Source: Tritrichomonas musculus (taxonomy: Eukaryota; Parabasalia; Tritrichomonadida; Tritrichomonadidae). Taken from it: DNA of 64,000 bases. Below are positions 1 through 9,065 of this stretch, piece after piece. How positions within the stretch are numbered: position 1 is the stretch's first letter; the number at the start of each line of letters is the position of its first letter. The notes under the pieces are model-generated. The model saw only the letters and a program-made list of their open reading frames with translations, was not told the DNA's origin and ran no database searches. Made by a program: the position numbers and the translations under genes. The stretch covers positions 496,001 through 560,000 of the forward strand of contig JAPFFF010000050.1 of the NCBI GenBank assembly GCA_039105265.1, in the 5' to 3' direction.

Positions 1-3000
1 AAAAAAATTCCCAAAATTTATCGAAATCCCGACACAGATTACAAACGAAAACGAAATAATGAGTTAGCATATGAATTTGTTTTAAAAAAGAATTCTGAGA
101 TTGAAAAATTTTCTCCATCATTTAATACTGAACAAGAAAAAATTAAATTATTAACATTAATTCTTACCAAACAATGCTTTAAAATTGATTATCAAGACAT
201 TTTTATCAAAATTAATATGATTTTTTTTAATATTGATATTAAATATGATTCGTTAGACGATATGGTAAACTTAAAATGCCTCTTTAACTTGGTCAATGTT
301 TTAACTGAGAATGAAAACGAACCCGATATAGAAACAGTTGATTTTGAATTAATTACTAAAATTTTTAATATAAAGAATATTCCACTTGTTATCGATGAAT
401 CGTCTTTAAGTTCGGGAAACCGTTTTGTTTTCTTCATTCAAATTCAAATAATATTTGATATTTATTCCAGCCAAGTTGAAGAAAAAATTAATTTCAGTAA
501 AGAAGTTTTTCAAGAATATGAAAATTTACAAATCAACGAATTCAAAAGAAAAAGTAGTACTGATGTACATACAGATCCTTCGACTTCTTTTGATCCACAG
601 CCGGAAGAATCACGAAAAAACATAAATCAAAATAAACCTCAGAAAATAAACCCAATGGCTAAAATACAAAATAAACAGAAGCTGACCGATGATGATCTTG
701 AAGAACTAATTGCAATGGCAGGAAGAGAACTAAACCAGGAAAAGAAAGGAGGATCACCAAAAAAACAAGTCCAGGAAAAGAAAACAAAATCACCAAAAAA
801 CCAGCCAAAATCATTCAAGATCGATCCGGAAAACATTGATGATTTTACTGACTATTTGAAAGAGGAAGGTATTATTGGTGATGATAATCCTAATTACAAT
901 CTAAAAGACCAAATCGATAACTCAGAAATTAATGATGGATTCGATCAATTGACCAACTTCAATTTTAATAATAACGACTCAAATTCCGCTGCAGTTGCTA
1001 TTGTGAAAGAGTGGGGCATTGATTTGAACCAGCCAAATAAGAAGAAGAAGAGTGAAGTTGACAAGATGATTGAAGAAGCGCAAAGACAAGACGATGAAAT
1101 GAAAAGGCAAAAAGCTGAAAATGAAAGGCTCCTTCAAATGGAGAAGATAATAAAAAGTGACAGTCAATTTAATTTTGATAACGATAGTTTGAACGATGAA
1201 GCACTTGTTAAGACCATCAATGAAATTGCCAAAGAAGAGAAACTTCATTTTCAGATACTTAAACAATTGAATGACCAAGATTATCTTCCTAGATTTGTAC
1301 GAATTTTCTTTAACAAAGAAGATTATCCTAATGATTACGATACACTCACAAAAATCATTGAAGATGATGCTAAACATTATGACAAAATTGATGATATTCT
1401 TAAATTCTTAGCAACCAAGGATCCTATCTTTAATTTGCTTGTTTTTGACTTTAAAAGAATGAAGAATTACGATTCAAGCATTTTCACTTTTTGTAAGAAT
1501 GTTTTAGACTGTTTTTTCCTCACAAAAAATAAAAAGGAATTGCTTGAAATGACTTCAAAAATTGTTTTTATCAATGAACAAAAAATTGGTAAAGTTGAAA
1601 AGATTAAAAATGATCTTGATTTTGAGAAGAATTTGTTGTTCAATTGGGAAACTTATTGCAAACTTGTTTATTTTGCATACAACAAAAATTTGAATGATTT
1701 CAATGATGATAAAATTAAAAATATAAAATATTACTTTAAAAGTAAAGACATTCCAATGATCATTGATGAAAGATATTTCAATGATCTTCCGTGTATTGAA
1801 TTGAGCATTTTTTATTATCAAATTCAGTTCATTTTTGATGTAATTAAAAGAGAAATCAAATTGAATTCATTAGAAAAAGGTGACACTTATAATAAGGCTG
1901 ATCTTGATGTTGCTAAAAAGTGCCAAGAGGAAAGATATAATCAGTTCACAATATACCAAGAAAGCAACTTTGCTGGCGGTTTCTCATTGAAAAAGAAGAA
2001 GTCAAAGAAAAAGATAGAAAAAGTTATTAAAAACGATAGAGAAAATATTCAAAAACCTCAGAAATTTCTTGAAAGAGTTTCAAAAAGTTCCGATGTTGAA
2101 GATGACGATATCGAAAACTTAGACTTGTCCCCTGATTCTTATTGGGATCGAATCGATAATGATGAAAGTTATGCCTTTGAAAATGGCGTTTTGTTTAGGT
2201 TAAAGAAGAGGAGAGAAAGCTTGAAAAGTTGGAATCACATTGTATCCAATTATACTAAGTATATCACACCAAACAAGACAACGAAAGCTCTGTTTGATTC
2301 AGCTCCAAAGAGCAAACAAAAATCAAAGCTTTACAAATTTTTTTATTATGATGAGGACGATGAAAAATGGAAGAAAAATCAAGCTTCCTGTGACCAGTTC
2401 TGCAGGGAAAACAGGGCTTCTTCATGGAAAGCGAAACTTTCAGTTGTTTTGTTTTTCAATTCTAGTGAAGATGATTTGATTTCAATCAATTCTCGGCTCA
2501 TTTCGTCTTCGTTTCCAGTTTTGGATGACAATCAAATTTATGTGTATGGAATTTGTGAGAAACCGTTATCTGGATTGAAATTTGAATTGACCTCTGAAAA
2601 AAATGATTTAATAAAGCCACTCTTCTTGCTTCTTCATGTTCCAGATAGTAAGAAGGACTTGAAGGACCTTAAAAACATCATTTACAAAATTTATTATTTT
2701 TTGTCAATGACATGTGATATAGAAATTGCGGTTTTTAATGGCGAACATTATCACGAGCAACTTGAAACATTAAAAGAAGTTAATAATCTAAAAGTTTCTT
2801 ATTTTGATGCTTACGGTTCTACGTCAATTCAACAAGATTTGGACGATTTAGATTTGAATCCACAAGCACAGAAATTTTTCACTTCATCTCTTCAATTTTT
2901 GGATGACAAATGCGAAAGTTCTGATGGTGATGAGGATGACTCTGTCAAAGAACAAGAATTTACTACATCTGTTAATACTTCTTCCAATGACATCTTCTCA

Positions 3001-3957
3001 AAACTGAGTCCAGCCAACTTCAAAAAGGAGACGAAATACATCATTCTTGTCAACGACGATAGAATCCATGATGACTTTTCGGTTAAAGATGACGGTAATA
3101 CACTTTTTGAATATATAATAGGTCAAGTACAACAAGATTTTTGTATTGTTAACTTCATTAATGTAAATGATTCATTAACGTACCGCGACTTTTTGACAAG
3201 TTTACAAACATTTGCAACCACCAGTAATTCTGATTACAATCAAGTTTTTGACAACTTCAATAATATCGAGGCTACTGAAATATGCCGAAAGTACATCTCT
3301 ATAAAGAGCCAGAGTGATTACACATCGAAGTTGGAAAAGGCCATTTCAAACAGATTCAATCAATTGAAACAAATTGAAAGGAATAAAAATTTAAGTAATT
3401 ATGAGGTGATGTCAAAATTGAAAAATGAATTGACCTTAACGTATCCGTCAATTGATTATGACTATAAATGCATTTCTCTCAAGTTAATTGATAAGTTGAA
3501 CGATAAGACAAATAAAGACACAGGTGAAGATTCCTTCAAAGAATTGAAAAAAAGCTCTGAAAATTATATCGGCTATTTGGAAAAGTGGATAAAAAGTGCT
3601 GATTTTTGGCCACCTGAAAAGAAAGATTATATAAAGAAAAGTTACAATAATTTCTTGAAAAATGAGCTCTTTGACATCCTCAATTTCTTTTACCCTAAAA
3701 CTGAATTAATGAAGGAAATTGCTGCAAAACAAAATGAACTAGCAACACTGATAAAAAGTGGCATTGTAAAGATTGATAAGTTATTTGATGATTTCGATAA
3801 ATATGTGAGTGAAAATAGTACTCAGAAAATTGTGAGTTTGGACGAGACAATGAAAAAAGCTACAAATTACATGATAAGAGAAACGGAAAATGTTAGAGAG
3901 ATCAAAGTCCTTGTGGAAACTGGTGACTTAGAAAGCCAAATTCCTACTGACTTTTGA
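1..3957 (+). CDS. Large lysine/acid-rich protein, unknown function, 5' end outside window
   Basis: The reading frame is open from the first base, so the first ATG (217) is probably internal and at least 72 more codons precede it. It ends with TGA. About 1318 residues are visible. I recognise no named domain. Two diverged copies of one module are visible: one ends near nt 470 and one near nt 1860. Both have the pattern (K/N)(D/N)IP.(V/I)IDE followed by (I/Y)QIQ(I/F)IFD. A lysine-rich linker with PKK/PKN motifs (nt 600-830) and a charged, probably coiled-coil stretch (nt 1030-1140) lie between them. A second basic KKKKSKKK tract lies near nt 1990. The C-terminal third (nt 3000-3950) looks globular and helical. 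There is no signal peptide or membrane segment in the visible part. It could be a scaffold or regulatory protein, but nothing in the sequence proves a function. Confidence 0.85.
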   Translation, partial: KKIPKIYRNPDTDYKRKRNNELAYEFVLKKNSEIEKFSPSFNTEQEKIKLLTLILTKQCFKIDYQDIFIKINMIFFNIDIKYDSLDDMVNLKCLFNLVNVLTENENEPDIETVDFELITKIFNIKNIPLVIDESSLSSGNRFVFFIQIQIIFDIYSSQVEEKINFSKEVFQEYENLQINEFKRKSSTDVHTDPSTSFDPQPEESRKNINQNKPQKINPMAKIQNKQKLTDDDLEELIAMAGRELNQEKKGGSPKKQVQEKKTKSPKNQPKSFKIDPENIDDFTDYLKEEGIIGDDNPNYNLKDQIDNSEINDGFDQLTNFNFNNNDSNSAAVAIVKEWGIDLNQPNKKKKSEVDKMIEEAQRQDDEMKRQKAENERLLQMEKIIKSDSQFNFDNDSLNDEALVKTINEIAKEEKLHFQILKQLNDQDYLPRFVRIFFNKEDYPNDYDTLTKIIEDDAKHYDKIDDILKFLATKDPIFNLLVFDFKRMKNYDSSIFTFCKNVLDCFFLTKNKKELLEMTSKIVFINEQKIGKVEKIKNDLDFEKNLLFNWETYCKLVYFAYNKNLNDFNDDKIKNIKYYFKSKDIPMIIDERYFNDLPCIELSIFYYQIQFIFDVIKREIKLNSLEKGDTYNKADLDVAKKCQEERYNQFTIYQESNFAGGFSLKKKKSKKKIEKVIKNDRENIQKPQKFLERVSKSSDVEDDDIENLDLSPDSYWDRIDNDESYAFENGVLFRLKKRRESLKSWNHIVSNYTKYITPNKTTKALFDSAPKSKQKSKLYKFFYYDEDDEKWKKNQASCDQFCRENRASSWKAKLSVVLFFNSSEDDLISINSRLISSSFPVLDDNQIYVYGICEKPLSGLKFELTSEKNDLIKPLFLLLHVPDSKKDLKDLKNIIYKIYYFLSMTCDIEIAVFNGEHYHEQLETLKEVNNLKVSYFDAYGSTSIQQDLDDLDLNPQAQKFFTSSLQFLDDKCESSDGDEDDSVKEQEFTTSVNTSSNDIFSKLSPANFKKETKYIILVNDDRIHDDFSVKDDGNTLFEYIIGQVQQDFCIVNFINVNDSLTYRDFLTSLQTFATTSNSDYNQVFDNFNNIEATEICRKYISIKSQSDYTSKLEKAISNRFNQLKQIERNKNLSNYEVMSKLKNELTLTYPSIDYDYKCISLKLIDKLNDKTNKDTGEDSFKELKKSSENYIGYLEKWIKSADFWPPEKKDYIKKSYNNFLKNELFDILNFFYPKTELMKEIAAKQNELATLIKSGIVKIDKLFDDFDKYVSENSTQKIVSLDETMKKATNYMIRETENVREIKVLVETGDLESQIPTDF

Positions 3958-4447
3958 AAATAGATTTGTTATTTTTCATTAAGTATTTCATATTTTTCAT
4001 ATTTTTTTTTTTTCATTTGCCTAGTCAATGGCAGCTTTATTAATCATTTTTCTTTGAAATTTCAGAAATGATTGAGGTTATGATTATTATGAAAAAAGTT
4101 AGATGCTAATGTTAATGCTCATTTGAATAAAAGTCTGATTTGATTTTTTTTTTTTTTAACACTTATAGATAAATGGAAGGTTATTTGGATTTGGTATAGA
4201 ATTATAGTTTTTATGATTGAATAACTTAAAAGCAAACTGCAAAGTAAATTGATATCATTCTAATTTTATTATATTACTTTTATGAGATATGCATATTCTT
4301 TTTTAAGAAATTAAAAAAATTACATCATCGTCTTATACATAAAAAGTGAATAATTTATACATTAAGAACAACCAAATAAAGCAAATAATATATATAAATT
4401 TTAAATTTAAAATATTAACGGTATTTATTAAAATGTATTATTCTATT
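3958..4447. other. AT-rich intergenic spacer
   Basis: Convergent 3' ends of the unknown large gene and the C2 gene. It holds only homopolymer T tracts and AT-rich sequence. I see no coding relic or RNA gene. Confidence 0.6.
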
Positions 4448-4906
4448 TTAATTGTGGGGTGGATAGGCTCCATATGGTAGATAGCCTTGTTGTTGTAGCA
4501 TTGCTAAAAGTGTAAACGGGGGTGTTCCTGCAGGAACAATGTTGCATGTTAAATGGATCTTTGCTGCTCCTTTCTTCTTTTTGCAAGCATTCATGTCATA
4601 CCAATTGTCAATAACTTGTCCGAGTGGGAATGCGCAGAATGAAAGATTTAGATAGCACATATCATCATCTTTTCCTTGGCAAGGACCATCAGAATCTTTC
4701 ATAATTATTTCCAAAACTCCATTTGTTGGATTTTGAATATCAAAGTGGAAATCTTGATTCCATATCGGATTGCAGTTGTTGCTGACGACTTTTGTCTTTT
4801 GCTCTAATCCATTGATTCTTAAGATAACATATGGATCTGATTGATTACAGTTATCAAATTTGGGACAATCTTTTGCTTCTATAACTCTTATATGAAATTG
4901 ATACAT
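4448..4906 (-). CDS. Small single C2-domain protein
   Basis: 152 residues. Residues 1-110 form one C2 domain: an initial strand (FHIRVIEAKDCP), the SDPYVILR motif, the NPIWNQDF motif before the next strand, and a following strand with MKDSD. Acidic residues in the SDPY and KDSD loops are the ones that normally bind calcium in C2 domains, so calcium-dependent membrane or phospholipid binding is likely. The tail (about 110-152) is short, basic (KKKKGAAK) and ends in a G/P/Y-rich stretch. There is no signal peptide, so it is cytosolic. Stand-alone C2 proteins of this size are common in trichomonads. The start is supported by an Inr-like TCATTT ten bases upstream. The domain is certain; the partner membrane is unknown. 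Confidence 0.93.
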   Translation of the reverse strand: MYQFHIRVIEAKDCPKFDNCNQSDPYVILRINGLEQKTKVVSNNCNPIWNQDFHFDIQNPTNGVLEIIMKDSDGPCQGKDDDMCYLNLSFCAFPLGQVIDNWYDMNACKKKKGAAKIHLTCNIVPAGTPPFTLLAMLQQQGYLPYGAYPPHN

Positions 4907-4910
4907 GAAA

Positions 4911-4916
4911 AAATGA
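4911..4916 (-). promoter_or_regulatory. Inr-like core promoter of the C2 gene
   Basis: TCATTT on the minus strand begins ten bases before the ATG. Trichomonas vaginalis genes use an initiator TCA-Y-(T/A) within about 20 bases of the start codon. The match is to that short consensus only, so chance is possible. Confidence 0.45.
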
Positions 4917-5936
4917 ACTGAAAATAAAACTAAAATCTATTTTTTATCAGCTTTTTTTAAAAAAAAAAAATATTTAAAAGCATATTAAATATCTAAAAAT
5001 GATTAAAAAATAAATAATGTTTTAATTTTTATCTAGATAATAATTTTTCTTATTATTTTATCTTGAGGATGAAGAAATATATTGTAATTATTAAATTCAA
5101 ATTGAAACGATAACTCTCTGAATCATCTCAATTTTTTTTGTTAGATATAAAAATCTATTTGAATGGATAAATATCAATTTTGAGAGAATTCCGATATTTG
5201 AATATTTTTTTTTAAACATAGAGTTTTTATCGATTTCTCCTTAAATTTTAAAATTATGATATTGCAATATATATCTAACATTATAAATATTATTATTACT
5301 TAAAGAAAATCTTTTATTACTCATTTAATTAAATGATAGCAATTTCCTTAACGATGAATAAACTTTTTTTGACTATTGATTCTTATTAAATTATGGCAAT
5401 TGGAAGGTTTTTATTGAGAATATAGGACCAAAACTAGCGTTTGATAAATTATTGAAAGAGTAACTAAATATTTAAATGCAACTAATCCATCGAAATGACA
5501 ATATCAAATTATTTTAAAAATTTTGTATTTTCATTATTAGAGAACTTTAAATACTAAATTAACCGAATAAAAGATTCAAATTATTGTAATAATTAATAAA
5601 TCGTGTGCATCTTTTCCTTCTTTTTTACTAAATAATAAATTATCATTTACAAAGAACACATCAAACAAGTGGAAAATTTTTTAAAAGAAATGATTTTCTG
5701 AAGTATAGATATTTATTAGGAGCTTTTTTAGATATTTTTGTTTTGTTTTATATTTTACATTGATTTATATGATTTTTTTTTTTTAAGCCAATTTTACATT
5801 GATTATTTTTTATTTAATTCAATATTCTTTTTAAGAAAAATATTTAATTCAAATAATTTTATTTTATTCAATAAAAAAAATAATTATCACAATTGTTTCA
5901 ATTGATTTAATAATGAAATGAGGAATATTAGGAATA
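4917..5936. other. AT-rich divergent intergenic region, nothing recognised
   Basis: About 1 kb between the divergent C2 and QN-rich genes. It holds poly-A/T tracts and short AT repeats only. Six-frame inspection shows no convincing coding relic or RNA gene. Confidence 0.55.
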
Positions 5937-5942
5937 TCATTT
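5937..5942 (+). promoter_or_regulatory. Inr-like core promoter of the QN-rich C2-like gene
   Basis: TCATTT starts 20 bases before the ATG at 5957. This is the classical position of a trichomonad initiator, and it argues that the ATG at 5918 lies upstream of the transcription start. Confidence 0.5.
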
Positions 5943-5956
5943 TTTATTTGTATAAA

Positions 5957-6880
5957 ATGAATACATATGGCTTAGACATCCACTTAGAATCATTCTATTT
6001 AAATAGAAATATTATTCAATCGAATGATAAAGTTCGTGTAAGTATTACCACAATTCCAGAAGAAAACAAAGAAGCATTTGTTGTTGATGCTGATAAAACA
6101 GGAAATGTTCACCACTTCTTTACCGTCAATGTTAGTAATCAAACCAAAAAGATCATCTTTGTTTTCAGAAAGAAGAGTTTCATCAACAATGATCCAATCG
6201 TTGCCTCAACAATTGTTCATTTCAAAGATCTTCCTCAATCAGCAACAGATACAAACAATACTGAGATTAAGAATGTAGAAATTTATGAACCACTCCAGAA
6301 AATGGATCATCCCCATTTCGCCGTTCATAGCAGAAGAGTAGTTGGGCAAATGCAAATTCAATTCTTACCAACAGACCCATTCCCAGTGGCTTCATTCAAA
6401 GATAACTACAACCATTTCAAGAAAAATCGAAGAAATCATTTCCCAACAACAAATGTTTCATCAGTTAACAATAAATCATATGGAAGTTATGGTTTTGCTT
6501 CAAATGAAAACCAAAATGAATATCAGTACAATTCTCAATTCCACAATCAGAATATATTTGTTGATCCAGATCCAAATCATTATCAATACCAAAACCAGAC
6601 TGATTTCAATAATCAAGTTTCAAACCAAAGAATGAACCAACAACAAACTTATGATCAACAGCAAAACCAAGCTCAACCACAAAATCAATATCAACCACAA
6701 AATCAATATCAACCACAAAATCAATATCAACCACAAAATCAATATCAACAACAAAATCAATATCAACAACAAAATCAATATCAACAACAAAATCAATATC
6801 AACAACAAAATCAACCACAAAATCAGAATAATAATCAATATCAACCTCAAAATATGGTTTTTGTTGACAATTTAATATAA
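5957..6880 (+). CDS. C2-like beta-sandwich protein with QN-rich hexapeptide repeat tail
   Basis: 307 residues from the ATG at 5957. An in-frame ATG at 5918 is rejected because the Inr-like TCATTT lies between the two. Residues 1-150 look like a beta-sandwich with alternating strands (IIFVFRKK, GQMQIQFLP) and may be a degenerate C2-like domain that lacks the acidic calcium ligands. Residues 150-235 are N/Q/Y-rich. From about 240 come eight tandem copies of NQYQ(P/Q)Q encoded by an 18-bp DNA repeat. Such a low-complexity tail resembles prion-like, phase-separating regions. There is no signal peptide. The gene diverges from the C2 gene about 1 kb away. Function unknown. Confidence 0.85.
   Translation: MNTYGLDIHLESFYLNRNIIQSNDKVRVSITTIPEENKEAFVVDADKTGNVHHFFTVNVSNQTKKIIFVFRKKSFINNDPIVASTIVHFKDLPQSATDTNNTEIKNVEIYEPLQKMDHPHFAVHSRRVVGQMQIQFLPTDPFPVASFKDNYNHFKKNRRNHFPTTNVSSVNNKSYGSYGFASNENQNEYQYNSQFHNQNIFVDPDPNHYQYQNQTDFNNQVSNQRMNQQQTYDQQQNQAQPQNQYQPQNQYQPQNQYQPQNQYQQQNQYQQQNQYQQQNQYQQQNQPQNQNNNQYQPQNMVFVDNLI
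6676..6822 (+). repeat. 18-bp coding minisatellite (NQYQ-P/Q-Q units)
   Basis: About eight tandem 18-bp units. The first four contain a CCA (Pro) codon and the last four a CAA (Gln) codon at one position. This suggests two successive block expansions. The array stays in frame. Confidence 0.9.
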
Positions 6881-6954
6881 ATCATATGTTTTAATAAAAA
6901 TAATATTGTGAAAAATAGTTTTAGCTTATTATTTATTTATTTTTTCCCCTCAAA

Positions 6955-7711
6955 CAGGCTTGCTAAAAGGGCGGCCCGGGCAAACTCGGGCAAAAAAGTG
7001 ACATATGGCACTTTTGGCCCTTGAGCAATTTACAGGCCAAACATGTGGCCCTTGGGTATTTTTCTTCCTCTCAATTTTAATGCCTGCGGGCAAAAAAAAG
7101 TTTATGTCCGTGTAATTTTCTGTCTCCTTTTTATTTCAGCATTTTATTTTTTATATTAGAGAATTTGTTTAAATAAATAATGGTATAAAATAAATAATTT
7201 TCAATGTAAATCATTCAGTTCCTGATTTTTAATTAAAAAATGATGAATCTGTTGTAATATAATGATTTTCATATCTTAGATCAAATCGACAAAAGTTTTT
7301 TTTTTGATAAAAATGAAATTTCAAACCAAAAAGTTATAATTTTGATTAAATATATTTCAGAATTATTAGATATTAATGAAGATATTATAGCATTTTAAAT
7401 AATTTCACTTTTTCTAGGAGATCTCAGAAATATTAATGTCATTATAAGTAATGCATCAAAACTCTGAAATGAACAACAAATATACAACATTAATTAATCA
7501 CTTATTATTATTTAGTCATAGGATATATTATATAAAGAATATTGATTATAATTAGAAAGATTCAAAAAAATGTATTATTTTTTTTATAAACTTTTTCATA
7601 AGTTTTTTGCTTGGAGCATTTGCCCGGGCAATGGTATAAAGGGCCCGGGCGGGCAAAACGGTTTGGACGGGCCAGCCCGGGTCCGGACCACCGTGTGCTA
7701 TGCGGGCAAAA
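6955..7711. mobile_element. Candidate non-autonomous DNA transposon marked by two GC-rich islands
   Basis: Two GC-rich islands (6955-7100 and 7608-7711) lie in otherwise AT-rich DNA and flank about 500 bp of ordinary AT-rich sequence. Both carry repeated CGGGCAAA/GGGCAAA words and CCCGGGC cores. The left island starts with CAGGCTTGCTAAAAGGGC, which looks like the terminal repeats of some hAT elements. A clear 8-bp target duplication was not found, and the two ends do not form a clean inverted repeat. No transposase frame is present between them. It could also be a degenerate or unclassified repeat. The compositional anomaly is certain; the class is a guess. Confidence 0.3.
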
Positions 7712-7779
7712 TCAAAATTGATGTTTTTTACCTAAAAACTATTAATTTTTATTGTACAAACTAAATACATTCTTCTTTT

Positions 7780-8998
7780 TTATATTAATCTTTTATAATT
7801 GGACTTATGAAAAGGAATCAAATGCGAATTTGATAAAAAAATCAAAAATATAAATTTTGTGAAAAAAAGAACAATTTGAATTGCATCAAAAAAAACATGT
7901 ATTAAAATGATTGTATAATTAATATTCATATTAACCTTTTGTACAATCATTTGAAAAATGTACAGGTAATCATATTTAGCAATATCAAATAAAACAGTTT
8001 GAATATATTTTGATGCAAAATTATCCAAATCAAAATCTTCAGGGAAATTTGAAAAGTTTCGGTTTTTGAGAACAAAAGAAATATAAATATGATCTTCATC
8101 TACTTCATTTTTCATCAAACTATTCTTAATATAATTTGTTATATTATTATTCACGTAATAATTTTTTGTTTGAGTTTTCTGGCGGTTTGACATGATTTTC
8201 TTCAAGAAGATGAATGATTTCAGGCGAATTTCCATGAATTGCATAAAAACACAACGATGAATCCAACTTAACATTATTTATTCTCATGTAATTGAAAATT
8301 TTGATTGATCCAAAAAATGCAGAATATTCAATTAATGTTGCTTGATTCTTCATCAAAAAAAGGATTCGTTGAGAATTGTAATTGAGATTGATTGTGTGAC
8401 AAAATCATCAATCAAATCATTTCGAATTATATAACTAAGATCACTTTCATTCTCCCCAGTTTTCCTCTTTTCTTCAAAGAATTCATTTCCTTTTTTAATC
8501 TCCCCAGTTTTCCTCTTTTCTTACTTAAGTAAGTAATTAATTTTATGGTTGACGTTTTTCAAAATTTTGTCGTTATAAAACGATTTCAATTCTGGATAAA
8601 GAAATATATTTCTTTTGTTTAAATTTGGATGTCGCTAAAATATCAGCTATTGATTGATCTGGTATTAGTATCTTTTCTTCATAAAGAAAAAGAAGAATTC
8701 TTTTATTACTTTTGAATATTTGAAAAATTTCTGAATTTGAAAAATTGCTGATGATTTTATCTTTTAAAAATAAAAGGATTTCTTGGATTTTTGAAGAAAA
8801 ATTCGGTGTTCTGGTATGATTGTTTGCAACTTTCGTTATCAAACGTAAAATTTCAATCAAATCTGACTTTTTGGCAGAAAGATTATTTGCTTTAATGATT
8901 TCTTGAAATCCAATGGAAGAATTATTTTCTTCATCCAAGAAATCAATAAGTATTTCTTCTATATTTCGAAGAATCTGGAAATATTCTTGGATTTCCAT
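7780..8998 (-). pseudogene. Broken DUF3447-type ankyrin protein gene
   Basis: Three pieces of one trichomonad ankyrin/DUF3447 protein lie in order in different frames. 8998-8573 encodes the N-terminal helical region, starting at an ATG with NIEEILIDFLDEE and including the NFSNSEIF.IFK.NKR segment that recurs at 23.5 kb. About 8500-8357 holds a short piece with GEN.S and IIRNDLID. 8356-8147 gives the characteristic TLIEYSAFFGSI and AIHGNSPEIIHLLEEN. Residual DUF3447 sequence then continues in another frame to about 7780. The ankyrin repeat array expected at the C-terminus is absent. At least two frame changes and an internal loss show that it is dead. A 24-bp direct repeat (8452 and 8498) sits at the damaged middle. 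The intact arrangement can be judged from the related gene at 21.2-23.7 kb. Confidence 0.8.
8452..8521. repeat. 24-bp direct repeat, 46 bp apart, inside the ankyrin pseudogene
   Basis: The word TCTCCCCAGTTTTCCTCTTT (plus TCTT) occurs at 8452-8475 and again at 8498-8521. It is a local duplication in the middle of the broken gene and probably contributed to its frame change. Confidence 0.85.
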
Positions 8999-9065
8999 TT
9001 AAATAATGAAATGTGATATAAAAAATATTTTATCTGTTTTTTTCTTCTATAAAATTTTAACGAAA

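Noticed and set aside
5918-5956. Upstream in-frame ATG of the QN-rich C2-like gene
   Set aside because: The Inr-like TCATTT lies between it and the ATG at 5957, so it is probably upstream of the transcription start.
6606-6875. Opposite-strand and shifted frames through the QN repeat
   Set aside because: They are shadows of the 18-bp repeat array and have only repeat-derived composition.
6947-7702. Firm hAT annotation of the GC-island element
   Set aside because: The 8 bp flanking the best termini do not match and the inverted repeat is poor, so it is kept only as a candidate.
9006-9065. Upstream in-frame ATG of the first F5/8C gene
   Set aside because: The paralogue at 34817 begins at the position that matches 9066, and the extra 20 residues are a hydrophobic low-complexity read-through of the 5' flank.
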